A DNA stretch of 64,000 bases, from NCBI GenBank assembly GCA_021838785.1, contig JAKCCV010000001.1:1-64000 (forward strand), written 5' to 3'. Both the position numbers and the translations under genes were made by a program. The notes beneath the pieces were generated by a model, which was given only the letters and a program-made list of their open reading frames with translations, was not told the DNA's origin and ran no database searches. The stretch comes from Acidobacteriota bacterium. GTDB taxonomy: Bacteria > Acidobacteriota > Terriglobia > UBA7540. Below, one piece after another: positions 1-11,307 of this stretch (its first letter is position 1; each line of letters begins with the position of its first letter).

Positions 1-285
1 CTGGTGCGACCTGGAGCCTGCCCCGCGTCCGCCGGCAGCTCCTTGCACTGCTGATTAGACTCAGTGGACGTTGCGCGTGGTGCCTTACAGAGTTCACGGA
101 CACCTCGTAGAACTTAACCGAGTATTAATAGGGGTGTGTCGAAGTGTGCCGGAACCCCGCAGCGCAGAGGTTCGGATTGTGATGGTCTGCGGTTCTTTCC
201 GGCAGCACGAGCCGCAGAAGTTGAGAAGCGCAATCTGTGCTCTACCGGCCGGTGAACCAGCGGAGCGACGCGGCTCATCCCGAGC
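1..285. other. Non-coding or unassigned left edge
   Basis: I see no convincing gene here. A 72-codon open frame at 71-289 has an Arg/Val-rich composition with no domain signature. The frame of the downstream HTH gene is closed by TGA at 253-255. The stretch presumably holds the promoter for the gene starting at 286, but no clear -35/-10 pair was found. Confidence 0.4.
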
Positions 286-564
286 TTGAATCAAACCTTG
301 CTGCTCTTCGAGGATGAATCGAGCCGCCTCCGCATCGCCAACCTCGAACGCCTCGGCCTCACGCCGCGCCAGGCGGAGATTTTGGCCTGGGTCGCCCAGG
401 GCAAAACCAACCGCGATATCTCCCGGATTCTCGGCCTGAGCCTCCGCACGGTCGAGAAGCACATGGAACATGTTCTCGAACATCTCGGCGTCGAGACGCG
501 CACCGCCGCCGTGGCTCAGCTTTTCTCCCCCCCGCGGGCGTCGGCCCAGCCGGTGGAGGGCTAG
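286..564 (+). CDS. Solo LuxR-type HTH DNA-binding protein
   Basis: This is a 92-residue protein, read from a TTG start, that is almost entirely a LuxR/GerE C-terminal helix-turn-helix. The hallmark LTPRQAEILAWVAQGKTN lies at about residues 25-42, followed by the recognition-helix segment SLRTVEKHMEHVLEHLGV. In this family the domain binds DNA as a dimer, usually at the end of a response regulator, but no receiver or ligand domain precedes it. An in-frame TGA lies 33 bases upstream, so it is either a genuine stand-alone HTH protein or the tail of a decayed regulator. Its stop shares the tetramer CTAG (561-564) with the stop of the convergent GH127 gene. The family is secure; the start and the independence of the gene are less so. 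Confidence 0.75.
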   Translation: MNQTLLLFEDESSRLRIANLERLGLTPRQAEILAWVAQGKTNRDISRILGLSLRTVEKHMEHVLEHLGVETRTAAVAQLFSPPRASAQPVEG

Positions 565-2537
565 GCGCGGAGCGGCTTGCTCTTCCAATAGACAACGTAT
601 CGCTCGCCATGCACCTTGTAGAGCGGAATCATGGGGACGCGCCGACCGGCAACCATCGCCTGAAAGGTCAACGTTTGGCTCGGCACGGGTTCGACCCAGC
701 GCCTGGGGTCGGTTGAAAATCGCTCAATCTCCGGCACGCTCACCGGGACGCCACCGGGGCTTGTGTTGGAGCCAAGGTAGGTGTTTTTCTCGGTTAAGCC
801 TTGGCTGCCGAGCAACCCGGCGAGTACCAGCGGGCCGTACATGATGGCCGGCTGTGTATCGTCGCCCGGAATCGGGGCTACGTGGAGGCTCATAGGGAGG
901 CGAAGGTCCACGCGGTCGCCGTCCTTCCACTCTCGCGTCAGGCTCAAGTAGCTGGAGGGATTTGAAAACGCTGCTAGCCGTTCGCCGTTGATTTCTACCG
1001 AGCCGCCTTGGACCGCCCAGTAAGGAATGCGAAGATTGAGGGCCAACATCGTGGGGTGCTGAAGGCGCAAGGTAAGCGTGGTGCCTTCCTGCTCCGGGAA
1101 TTTGGTCTGTTGCGTCAGGCGGAGACCCTTTTCCGGCCAGTCCAGCTCCGAGGCGATAAACAGATTGACGTACACCCCAGCATCGTCGTGGAAATAGATG
1201 GTGTTGTTGAACTTTGAGAATTCTTCCGCGCCCGTTCCCGTGCAGCACCAGAAAGAATCCAACGGAGAATTGTAATACTTCCACCAGCCGCGCCCCAGGG
1301 GCAAAAAGTAACTTTTCAATCCATGAGGATCCTGCGTTCCGAGGCGGCTGTTGAAAAGCGTGCGCTCGTAGTAGTCCATGGCGCGCGGGTCCGCCGTCCA
1401 GCCAAAAATGTGGCGTGTCAGCTTCAGCATATTGTAGCCGCAGCAGCATTCCTCCATGTTCTGGCCAACTTCCTTGCCGAGCTTGCCGGGTTGACCCACC
1501 CAGTGCTCGTCGAAGCTCGTCCCACCGGTGCAGTAGGTCCGCCGCGACGTGACTTCCTCCCAGAAATAAGCGGCAATATGGCGGTAGCGCGGCTGCGCGG
1601 TCACTTCATATTGGCGGGCCGCGCCAATTATCTTGGGAATGTTCGTGTTGGCGTGCAAACCCGTCAGCTCGTCCTTGTAGTCGGCCAGCGGGTCAAAGAC
1701 CTGATGATGATCGAAGTGGCGCGCGGTCCACAGATATTGCTCTTTGCCGGTCACCGCGTAGAGGTTGCAGAGCACCTCCAACATGCCGCCTTGCTCAACT
1801 TCCAGCACGCGTTGCATCTGGTCGTCGCTCAAAGGCGCTACCCAGCGGCCGACCCAATCCGCCATGGCCTGGAGCGTCTGGAGCGCTTGTTCGTTGCCAG
1901 TGTGGGTGTACATGTCAAGATGGCCGGCCATGATTTTGTGGAGGGTGTAAAAGGGCGCCCAGACGGGCTTGCCATCTCGAAGGCGATCAAACAATTCTTC
2001 TGGAAAGGCGCTCAAATAGCCGTTGCCGTGGGCCTTCTGGCATTGAGCCAATGTGGCGACCAGGCGGTCGGCTTTCTCTTTCACGTCGGGGTCGCCGGTG
2101 GCCGCATAGAGGAGCGCAGACGCGGAAAGATAATGCCCTCCGCTAAAGTGGCCGCGTAATTCACAAGTTGGGCTTTCCCATCCTCCCAAAGGAACCGCCG
2201 ACGAGGGCAGTTTGGCCGTCAGGCGAAACATGTGAGCCAGGCGATTATTGGGCAAACTTTCCAGATAGCCTTGGTTGATTTCCAATTCCTGCTTGAAGAT
2301 TCCATCCAGCAGCCGAACCTGCTGGTTGGGGAAAGGCAGAACCTTCCACGGGACCGCTTCATGGGTGACGGGCTTTCCGCCCTCGAGCCTCGCATCCACG
2401 ACCGGGTTTTGCGGAGGGTCGGCGCGTAGCACCCGAGGAACCGCCGCCCCTGCCATGGTTCCCATCGCTACCCCCATGAATTTTCGCCGGGTCAGCTTTG
2501 CGTCGGTCGTCATAGGCCGTTCCCCCTTCCTCGCCAA
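561..2537 (-). CDS. Tat-exported GH127 beta-L-arabinofuranosidase
   Basis: This encodes a 658-residue glycoside hydrolase of family GH127 (formerly DUF1680), which releases beta-L-arabinofuranose from plant glycans or glycoproteins. The N-terminus carries a twin-arginine signal (TRRKFMGVA at about residues 16-24, then a hydrophobic Ala/Gly stretch), predicting export of a folded protein. The catalytic zinc-thiolate centre of the family is visible: an acidic SFDEHW segment near residue 344, MEECCCGYN at 361-369 and FWCCTGTG at 429-436. These correspond to the Glu/Cys zinc ligands and nucleophilic Cys described for HypBA1. A second ATG eight codons in (at 2513) would shorten the leader without losing the Tat motif. 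Exact substrate specificity within GH127 cannot be read from sequence. Confidence 0.9.
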   Translation of the reverse strand: MARKGERPMTTDAKLTRRKFMGVAMGTMAGAAVPRVLRADPPQNPVVDARLEGGKPVTHEAVPWKVLPFPNQQVRLLDGIFKQELEINQGYLESLPNNRLAHMFRLTAKLPSSAVPLGGWESPTCELRGHFSGGHYLSASALLYAATGDPDVKEKADRLVATLAQCQKAHGNGYLSAFPEELFDRLRDGKPVWAPFYTLHKIMAGHLDMYTHTGNEQALQTLQAMADWVGRWVAPLSDDQMQRVLEVEQGGMLEVLCNLYAVTGKEQYLWTARHFDHHQVFDPLADYKDELTGLHANTNIPKIIGAARQYEVTAQPRYRHIAAYFWEEVTSRRTYCTGGTSFDEHWVGQPGKLGKEVGQNMEECCCGYNMLKLTRHIFGWTADPRAMDYYERTLFNSRLGTQDPHGLKSYFLPLGRGWWKYYNSPLDSFWCCTGTGAEEFSKFNNTIYFHDDAGVYVNLFIASELDWPEKGLRLTQQTKFPEQEGTTLTLRLQHPTMLALNLRIPYWAVQGGSVEINGERLAAFSNPSSYLSLTREWKDGDRVDLRLPMSLHVAPIPGDDTQPAIMYGPLVLAGLLGSQGLTEKNTYLGSNTSPGGVPVSVPEIERFSTDPRRWVEPVPSQTLTFQAMVAGRRVPMIPLYKVHGERYVVYWKSKPLRA

Positions 2538-2827
2538 GAGCAGTGGCGTGAGCGCTCATTCTATCTCTCCGAGGTCGAGAATAGAAGCACCCTTTGGCTG
2601 GGAACTCGCTCTCAAGGCGCACCCGCTGCTCGGTTGTCTGGCTCCATCGTTTGGCGGACTACGCCCAGGCCAACCGCGAGCGGGTAGCGCTGAGGTGCGC
2701 GTTTTTTGCGCTCCTCAGCGGCTCTTCCGGTATTCAACCGCCGCCCGGCTCCGCCGCAGAGACTCGAGAACTGGTCCTGGGTCACCCTCCGGCAGCGGTT
2801 GGCGAAAGTTTTTGGTATCATGCACCG

Positions 2828-3421
2828 GTGCCTCTATCGTGGAATGAAATTCGGCATCGTGCCATCGCCTTCTCCAAGGAATGGACAGGCGTCCGAAGCG
2901 AACGAGCCGAAAAGCAGACCTTCTGGAACGAGTTCTTCAAAGTCTTTGGGATTCCCCGGCGGGCCGTGGCGAGCTTTGAGGAGCCGGTCAAGGGAATTTC
3001 GGGCAGATACGGCTACATTGACCTGTTCTGGCCGGGCGTGGCGCTCGTCGAGCACAAGAGCCTCGGGAAAGACCTCGGCAAGGCAGAGTCGCAAGCGTTT
3101 CGCTATATCCAGGATCTCGCGCGCGAAGGGCGGACTGATGAAATTCCCCGCTACGTCATCGTTTCCGACTTTGCCCGCATCGCTCTGCACGATCTCGAGC
3201 CCGAAGACCAGCGCCACCTGCCGCGCTTGGCTGGTTCGCGGACACCCCACCAGGTCCGGGTGAATATTTTTGAGAGGTACGTAAAGTCCGTGGACTTACT
3301 GTCATCCGTGATGATTCCATTGACTCGATGGGCAAAAGACCGCAAACGCATCTTCAAAAACGCTTCGGTGAACGAGTGCGTGAACTGCGGAAGCAGAAGG
3401 GGCTTTCACAGGAGTCGCTAG
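2828..3421 (+). pseudogene. N-terminal remnant of MmeI-like type IIG restriction-modification enzyme
   Basis: From the GTG at 2828 the frame opens with PLSWNEIRHRAIAFSKEW, the typical start of MmeI-like single-chain restriction-methylases. It then shows the PD-(D/E)XK-type nuclease site GYIDLFWPGVALVEHKS (D65, E75, K77 of this frame). Similarity continues through the segment ending HDLEPEDQRHLP, about residue 132 (near base 3225-3240), and then stops. The open frame runs on to 3421 through unrelated sequence and overlaps the controller gene. Intact enzymes of this family are roughly 900-1100 residues with methyltransferase and target-recognition domains, all absent here. The matching C-terminal tail lies at 5649-5882, on the other side of a complete RM cassette. 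Residual nuclease activity of the fragment is unlikely but cannot be excluded. Confidence 0.85.
3278..3303 (+). promoter_or_regulatory. C-box (controller-protein operator)
   Basis: The sequence TAA-AGTC-CGTG-GACT-TAC-TGTC (3282-3303) matches the C-box layout known from controller-regulated RM systems: AGTC and GACT tetrads around a CGTG centre, with a further outer tetrad TGTC. The left outer tetrad (TACG, 3278-3281) is degenerate. The inner arms form the inverted repeat AAGTCC-GT-GGACTT (3284-3297). It ends 24 bases before the ATG of the controller gene at 3328, the expected place for autoregulation of the C-R transcript. Confidence 0.75.
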
Positions 3422-3552
3422 CGCTGGCCTGCGATCTCGATCGCACGTACATCGGCGGCGTCGAGCGCGGCGAAAGAAATATCAGCCTCATCAACATTCA
3501 CAAGATTGCTGAAGCCTTGGGCGTGAAGGCGAAGGAACTGTTCAATGCCTGA
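3328..3552 (+). CDS. Restriction-modification controller protein (C protein)
   Basis: This is a 74-residue all-helical Xre/Cro-type HTH protein. It contains [20 protein letters not shown] (about residues 13-32), followed by the recognition region [19 protein letters not shown] and the C-terminal signature [14 protein letters not shown]. This is the classical size and sequence of dimeric C proteins, which bind C-boxes to activate and then limit endonuclease transcription. A C-box lies immediately upstream. The gene overlaps the following endonuclease gene by 8 bases (3545-3552), implying co-transcription and translational coupling. Such regulation lets the methyltransferase act before the nuclease builds up when the cassette enters a new host. 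Confidence 0.9.
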   Translation: MGKRPQTHLQKRFGERVRELRKQKGLSQESLALACDLDRTYIGGVERGERNISLINIHKIAEALGVKAKELFNA

Positions 3553-4468
3553 TACGCGGGAGGCCCTGGCTTCGGCATCACTCCACCTGCAAGGCTTGGC
3601 AGGGCATGTTTTCGATGTTTTGACAATCTCGAAACCGATTTCGCGGGGCGCCGCCGTAAATCTCGCAAAGGTGGTTTCCAAGCTTTCGCCGCTGCTTGGA
3701 AACCTGATTGAGTTCAACACCGTGGAGTTTCTGAACGACCAGCCGGAATATCAGGAGCTGGGCCGGTGGGAACGGCAAGACCCCGGCTTCCCTGACACGA
3801 TTTTTGTAGCGCCGACGATCAGCCCGACACCGGGCTTTGAAATCAAAGCCTGGTTCCCGCTGGCAACGGAAATCACGGCGCGTTTCAAAGGCAGCCAGAA
3901 TCACCTCAAGCACGACCAGACTAACGTTTGCATGTTGGCTTGGCTGCCGGATCAATTGATCTTCGGAAAGCCGAAAATCATCGACGTGTGCGTTGTCCCG
4001 GGGCTCTCGGTTGCGACGGCGCGGGACAACCACTATCACAACCCGCCTGATTACCTCGTGCTGGAGCCGGAGGACACGACGGCGCGGACGCGGAATCTCC
4101 AGCAGACGAACACGAACGGCTACAAGTGGCAGGGGACTCCGCCCCAGTTCAAGAAGGCCCAAAAAATCGTGGAAAGCTGGGGGGCGGACGGGCGAAAGTA
4201 CAAGCCCACAAGACAGTATCAAGGGCTCCTACATCAGCTTATCGAGAGGTTCCCCTATCGTCTGGATACCAACTTTGCAAAGATGGACCGCATTGTCCAC
4301 AGGGGAATCGAGGATTTCAAGCAGCGCGTGCTCGGCACGACGTTTCGCGGGCAGACTATCGCGCAGTGGGGCCGGTTGCTGTTCCAAGGCTCTGATGAGG
4401 CTATCCGTCAAGCGCTGGCAGAGCGTTTCGACATCCGGGAAGAAGATGTTGGCGAGATTCTTGAATGA
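3545..4468 (+). CDS. Putative type II restriction endonuclease
   Basis: This 307-residue protein is translated directly after the C protein with an 8-base overlap. A PD-(D/E)XK nuclease site is visible: GFPDTIF (D84) and, 15 residues on, GFEIKAW (E99, K101). I do not recognise the subfamily or target sequence. The call rests on the active-site pattern, the controller gene in front and the convergent DNA methyltransferase. The C-terminal part ([14 protein letters not shown]..., [14 protein letters not shown]) has no motif I can name. The last 68 bases overlap the 3' end of the methyltransferase gene on the opposite strand, so the two mRNAs are complementary at their ends. A methylation-dependent nuclease is a less likely alternative. 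Confidence 0.8.
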   Translation: MPDTREALASASLHLQGLAGHVFDVLTISKPISRGAAVNLAKVVSKLSPLLGNLIEFNTVEFLNDQPEYQELGRWERQDPGFPDTIFVAPTISPTPGFEIKAWFPLATEITARFKGSQNHLKHDQTNVCMLAWLPDQLIFGKPKIIDVCVVPGLSVATARDNHYHNPPDYLVLEPEDTTARTRNLQQTNTNGYKWQGTPPQFKKAQKIVESWGADGRKYKPTRQYQGLLHQLIERFPYRLDTNFAKMDRIVHRGIEDFKQRVLGTTFRGQTIAQWGRLLFQGSDEAIRQALAERFDIREEDVGEILE

Positions 4469-5573
4469 GGCGTTTGACCCCGTAGTGAAAGTAGGTGGGA
4501 TCGATCTCTGCGCCGAATGCCCGGCGTCCGCTGTTGCGAGCAGCAACGCAGGCAGTAAATAAGCCGCCGAAGGGCTCCCACACCACATCGCCCTCGTCCG
4601 ACGAAGCGGTGATTATCACTGTGATGAGATCGAGGGGCTTCTGATTCAGGTGGATTGCCCTGCCACTGTCGCCGTTGACCTTAAAGCGCTCTCGGCCTTG
4701 GAGGGCGTTGCGATCCCAAACGTTGGTGAAGCCATGTGGGCAATTGAATTTGGAACGCATGCCCGCCCACTGGTCGGCAGTGCCGGGCTGCCCTCCAACT
4801 ATCGAGAAGTAAGGCCGTCCGGCAGGGTCGCCGTTCTTGTTGGCGTACTCCTGCATCTTGACGAACATTTCCGGTGGTGGGAAGTACCACAAATGGCCTT
4901 GGTCTAAATATTTACGCGCGGCAGCGTCGGCAACGCCACAGGCTTCATTGGCCTCGCGAAGAGGTAGTCCGCTGCGCTTCCACTCACGAAGAAGCCATGC
5001 CTTCAGCGGAAGTCCATCGACCCGGGCCTCGTACACGTACTGGACGCACATTTCCGAGACAACAGGGAAGCGCCGAATTTTCGCGGTGTTTACGTTGCCC
5101 GCGATATGGCCCTTGCCCTTGTTCCAGATGTTCGCACCGATGTAGCGCCATCCGTGCTTTTCAAGGACCGGGTGGACCGCGGCCCACCCCACTTCCGAGT
5201 TCCAAAACCACAGAGTGGTCGACGGGGTTGCATGTTTCGACCAGGCCGCGATATGCGGCTCGTACCATTGGGGCAAACCGAGGTGGTCCGAGGTGTCGCC
5301 TTCAAAGCCAAGGACGCCGTAACCGCCGTCCGACACGATGACCGTTGGCGTTTGCCATTGCTCATAGTGCTCAAGGCTGTCGCCAAGCTGGACGGATATG
5401 AGCTCGTCCGACCACGCCTTCACATCGGAGATAGCGACCCCTTTAACGGCACGGCCACGGCCAACCGTGCTTGTTGGCGCGTGCCGTCTTTGGGTGGAAT
5501 TGCTAGGATGAGCGCCCATTCTCGTTTTGGTTCGCTGCTGCGGCGTTCGTCGTATTCCCTCATTCACCCACAT
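4401..5573 (-). CDS. Site-specific DNA methyltransferase of the first RM cassette
   Basis: This is an amino-methyltransferase (N6-adenine or N4-cytosine, N6_N4_Mtase fold). Near the N-terminus it has GDSLEHYEQW and the catalytic-loop variant VSDGGYGVLGFEGD in place of the common DPPY/SPPY. Towards the C-terminus WEPFGGLFTACVAARNSGRRAFGAEID supplies the FGG SAM-binding motif and an acidic ribose-binding residue. This catalytic-then-SAM order is the beta class. The frame is open back to 5711, but a promoter (5584-5612) and the MmeI-like tail (5649 onward) argue for a start inside. I chose the ATG at 5573, just after the -10; ATG 5519 is the alternative. The product should protect against the endonuclease at 3545-4468. 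Confidence 0.82.
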   Translation of the reverse strand: MWVNEGIRRTPQQRTKTRMGAHPSNSTQRRHAPTSTVGRGRAVKGVAISDVKAWSDELISVQLGDSLEHYEQWQTPTVIVSDGGYGVLGFEGDTSDHLGLPQWYEPHIAAWSKHATPSTTLWFWNSEVGWAAVHPVLEKHGWRYIGANIWNKGKGHIAGNVNTAKIRRFPVVSEMCVQYVYEARVDGLPLKAWLLREWKRSGLPLREANEACGVADAAARKYLDQGHLWYFPPPEMFVKMQEYANKNGDPAGRPYFSIVGGQPGTADQWAGMRSKFNCPHGFTNVWDRNALQGRERFKVNGDSGRAIHLNQKPLDLITVIITASSDEGDVVWEPFGGLFTACVAARNSGRRAFGAEIDPTYFHYGVKRLIQESRQHLLPGCRNALPALDG

Positions 5574-5583
5574 ACACACAGCC

Positions 5584-5612
5584 ATCATATCGGCGAAATC
5601 GCGCCCAGCCAA
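5584..5612 (-). promoter_or_regulatory. Promoter of the RM methyltransferase gene
   Basis: On the minus strand TTGGCT (5607-5612) and TATGAT (5584-5589) are separated by exactly 17 bases, a good sigma-70-type pair. Transcription would start near 5577, only a few bases before the ATG at 5573, so the mRNA may be leaderless or nearly so. The promoter is independent of the C-box, as expected if methylation must come first. Confidence 0.55.
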
Positions 5613-5648
5613 GAGGAAAAACATATCGAGCGGCGGCACCGCACTGAC

Positions 5649-5882
5649 AACTGCCCTTGGCCCGAAGCGCCCACCGCCAAACAACACGCCGCTGTGGAAG
5701 CTGTCGCGCAAGCGGTTTTAGACGCGCGCAGGCAGTTCCCCGAGGCGACGCTGGCCGACCTCTACGATCCGCTGGCGATGCCGCCCGTCCTGGTCAAGGC
5801 CCACGCCGCGCTCTATGAAAAGCTCACCGCTCCGCTCCTGCCCGCCGGCAGGAAAACGCGGTGCAGGAAACGCTCAAGCTAG
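5649..5882 (+). pseudogene. C-terminal remnant of MmeI-like type IIG enzyme
   Basis: In one forward frame this reads NCPWPEAPTAKQ, then AAVEAVAQAVLDARRQFPEA, then TLADLYDPLAMPPVLVKAHA. That is the highly conserved C-terminal tail of MmeI-like restriction-methylases (FPWP..., then AVLDAR, then LADLYDPLTMPP). The preceding codons in the same frame (back to 5106) are the antisense of the methyltransferase gene and have no family similarity, so the remnant begins abruptly at about 5645. The last 20 residues before the stop also diverge from the family. With 2828-3240 it brackets the C-R-M cassette. Confidence 0.8.
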
Positions 5883-5992
5883 TGTCCTGAGTCGTATGAA
5901 GGACTAATAATTCCGGGCCGTCAGCCCTCCCGCAAGTCCTTAGAGGAAGCCAACCCGCGGCTACCTTTGCGCTACCCCACTCCGCCATGCCT

Positions 5993-6021
5993 TTGCCAAG
6001 GCGGGCGGGCGCGGTTACAAT
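5993..6021 (+). promoter_or_regulatory. secA promoter
   Basis: TTGCCA (5993-5998) and TACAAT (6016-6021) are spaced by 17 bases. The predicted transcription start (about 6028) coincides with the tandem ATGATG at 6026-6031, and no Shine-Dalgarno site precedes it, so the secA message is probably leaderless. Confidence 0.6.
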
Positions 6022-6025
6022 AGGG

Positions 6026-9250
<3,225 letters not shown>

Positions 9251-9389
9251 GTCAACCCTCGACCGCTGGCCTGCTGCTCGACTGCGCCTTCCGAATCTCC
9301 TTTTGTTGGGAAGATGCTGAGAGAGACCGCGCTCACACGTTAAAAACAGAATCTTCCGCAAGGCACGTTGCCGCGGGAAGCCCGGAGTT

Positions 9390-9422
9390 GCGAAGGGCGG
9401 TCCTTAAATGACCGCCCTTCGC
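9390..9422. terminator. Bidirectional hairpin between secA and the HtrA gene
   Basis: A perfect 13-bp stem, GCGAAGGGCGGTC / GACCGCCCTTCGC, encloses a 7-base loop (9403-9409). It lies between two convergent genes, 140 bases after secA and 10 bases before the stop of the protease gene. No U-tract follows on either strand, so the terminating strength is uncertain. Confidence 0.65.
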
Positions 9423-9431
9423 GGCGCGCTC

Positions 9432-10970
9432 CTATTGTCCGCTATCGCCTGGTGAAAGCACCACATACATGCCTTCGCCCTGATGGATGACGCGGAGCAG
9501 GGTCTCGCCGGTCGCCTGTGCGGCCAAACGATTAAAGTCTTGCACGTTGTGGATGGGTTGCCGATTGATGCTGACGATGACATCGCCCGGGCTGAGCGCT
9601 CCGGACATGCCCGCCGGGCTAGCCGGATCTAAGTTGGTAATCACCACGCCCGTAGCATTATCGGGCAACCCCAGTTGCTGGCGGATATCGGGAGTGAGGT
9701 TCTGCACGGTGACCCCGCGCAGCGTGCCTTGGGAGGGGGGCTTACTGACGCCCGCAACAACGTTTAGATGCGAAGGTCGTTCGCCGAGCGTCACCCTGAT
9801 GGTCATCGGTTTTCCGTCCCGAAGGATGCCGAGCGTTACGACCTGACCTGGATTGAGAGTGGTAATGGCTTGGGTCAAGTCACCGCTTCCCTGCACCGGG
9901 TTGCCATTGAGCGAGCGGATGATATCGCCGTTCTTGACGCCTGCCTTGGCCGCCGGGCCATTCGGCTCGACGTCTTCAACGAGGGCGCCCTTGGTGTCGG
10001 CGGGTGCGCCAAAAGCCTTGGCATATCGGGGCGACATATCGCGGATTTCGACGCCGAGGTAACCCCGCTCCACTTTGCCGGTCTTAATGAGATCGGTCAT
10101 TACATGCTTAGCAACGTTAATTGGAATGGCAAATCCAATACCAATAAAGCTACCCTCTCCGCCCGGGCCGGCATTACCGCTCACAATGGCCGTGTTAATG
10201 CCCACCACTTGGCCTTGCACGTTGACCAAGGCACCACCCGAGTTGCCGGGGTTAATCGGGGCGTCCGTCTGAATAAAGTTCACTACATTCTGCGGCCCTT
10301 CGATGGCAACCCCGGAGCGTCCCAGCGCGCTCACGATGCCGCTCGTCATGGTGTAATCCAATCCAAAAGGATTGCCAAAGGCCATGACCTGGTCGCCCAC
10401 GTGAAGCTTGCTGGAATCGCCGAGCGGCGCCGTAGGCAGGTCCGTGGCATCAATCTTCAAGAGCGCCAAATCCGTATCGGGGTCCCGGCCGATAACTTTG
10501 GCCTTGAACTTTCGCTTGTCGTGAAGCTCCACCACAATCGAGGAGGCATTCCTAACCACGTGATTGTTGGTGAGAATGTAGCCTTGAGGGGAAACAATCA
10601 CTCCGCTGCCGAGGGCGTGTTCCACTTCCCTCTGAGGGACTTGGAACTGAGGGAACATGTTGCCGAAGAATTGGCGGAAGAACGGATCGCCGAAAAAGGG
10701 TGATTGGCGGACGTTCAGTACTTGGGTGGATTGAATGGAAACAATGGCCGGCGTAATGGTTTGGGCAATGCGTTCATAGGCTTTGTTCAAGTTTTCAAGC
10801 GCGTCAATGTCCGGACCATCGAGTCCCTGGCCATTGGCAAAGGCGAAATTCACAAAGCCCCGATGATTGAGATAGAGAATACCGCTCAAGGTCAAGCAGA
10901 GAACGCCGACCAAGGTCAAACTCAAACCGAGCAGGTTCTCCCGCAAAAATTGCTTGGTAATGGGCCGCAT
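9432..10970 (-). CDS. HtrA/DegP-type periplasmic serine protease with two PDZ domains
   Basis: This is an S1C-family protease/chaperone for misfolded envelope proteins, 512 residues long. A membrane anchor or uncleaved signal lies at about residues 14-37. The trypsin-like domain has the full triad: His137 in TNNHVV, Asp in DTDLALLKI, Ser244 in NPGNSGGAL. Two PDZ domains follow (starting near GYLGVEIRDMSP and LRGVTVQNLTP). The ATG at 10970 is chosen because AGGAG sits 8 bases upstream (GAAAGGAGCAAGTT-ATG). The open frame extends further up to 11228, but that part is Arg/Ser-rich and not protein-like for this family. It converges on secA across a strong hairpin. Confidence 0.95.
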   Translation of the reverse strand: MRPITKQFLRENLLGLSLTLVGVLCLTLSGILYLNHRGFVNFAFANGQGLDGPDIDALENLNKAYERIAQTITPAIVSIQSTQVLNVRQSPFFGDPFFRQFFGNMFPQFQVPQREVEHALGSGVIVSPQGYILTNNHVVRNASSIVVELHDKRKFKAKVIGRDPDTDLALLKIDATDLPTAPLGDSSKLHVGDQVMAFGNPFGLDYTMTSGIVSALGRSGVAIEGPQNVVNFIQTDAPINPGNSGGALVNVQGQVVGINTAIVSGNAGPGGEGSFIGIGFAIPINVAKHVMTDLIKTGKVERGYLGVEIRDMSPRYAKAFGAPADTKGALVEDVEPNGPAAKAGVKNGDIIRSLNGNPVQGSGDLTQAITTLNPGQVVTLGILRDGKPMTIRVTLGERPSHLNVVAGVSKPPSQGTLRGVTVQNLTPDIRQQLGLPDNATGVVITNLDPASPAGMSGALSPGDVIVSINRQPIHNVQDFNRLAAQATGETLLRVIHQGEGMYVVLSPGDSGQ

Positions 10971-11307
10971 AACTTGCTCCTTTCGATTTTGGGGAACCGT
11001 CCCGCCCCACGAGGAATGACGGCTTAAGTCATCTTGCCTCTGGTGGTATGATGTTCGCCGTGGCGTTTGGGTTGACTGGCGATAGGTTTCCTTCCCTTTC
11101 TGGGCCGACGTCCTTCTCCTTAGCGGGGACGATTTCCCTCCCGTTTGACTCGAAGTTGGACGCGCCGTCAGAATCCGGGTGAGCGGGCGTACCAGTCCAC
11201 ATCTGCCCGTGCCTCCGACCGGCAGCAATATTTTATGAACTTAGAATATCAACAAAATCGGCTTTGTAAAATCCCCGCCGCCGCGGTCGGGAGGACGCGA
11301 CTTGCGG
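10971..11307. other. Intergenic region between protease gene and pilin operon
   Basis: About 340 bases without a supportable gene, both neighbours being on the minus strand. It should contain the end of the pilin transcript and the promoter of the HtrA gene. I could not identify a convincing -35/-10 pair or a terminator. A/T-rich sequence at 11228-11270 stands out from the GC-rich surroundings. Confidence 0.4.

Noticed and set aside
1323-2159. A 278-codon plus-strand frame inside the GH127 gene
   Set aside because: It lies entirely opposite the zinc-site region of the glycosidase, which is clearly the coding strand.
3545-4468. Assignment of the first endonuclease to the BglI family
   Set aside because: The partner methyltransferase and convergent layout made me consider it, but I could not match the endonuclease to BglI. 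The subfamily is left open.
5106-5648. Upstream part of the frame that ends in the MmeI-like C-terminal tail
   Set aside because: Only the part from about 5649 resembles the family; the rest is antisense to the methyltransferase gene and should not be counted as the MmeI remnant.
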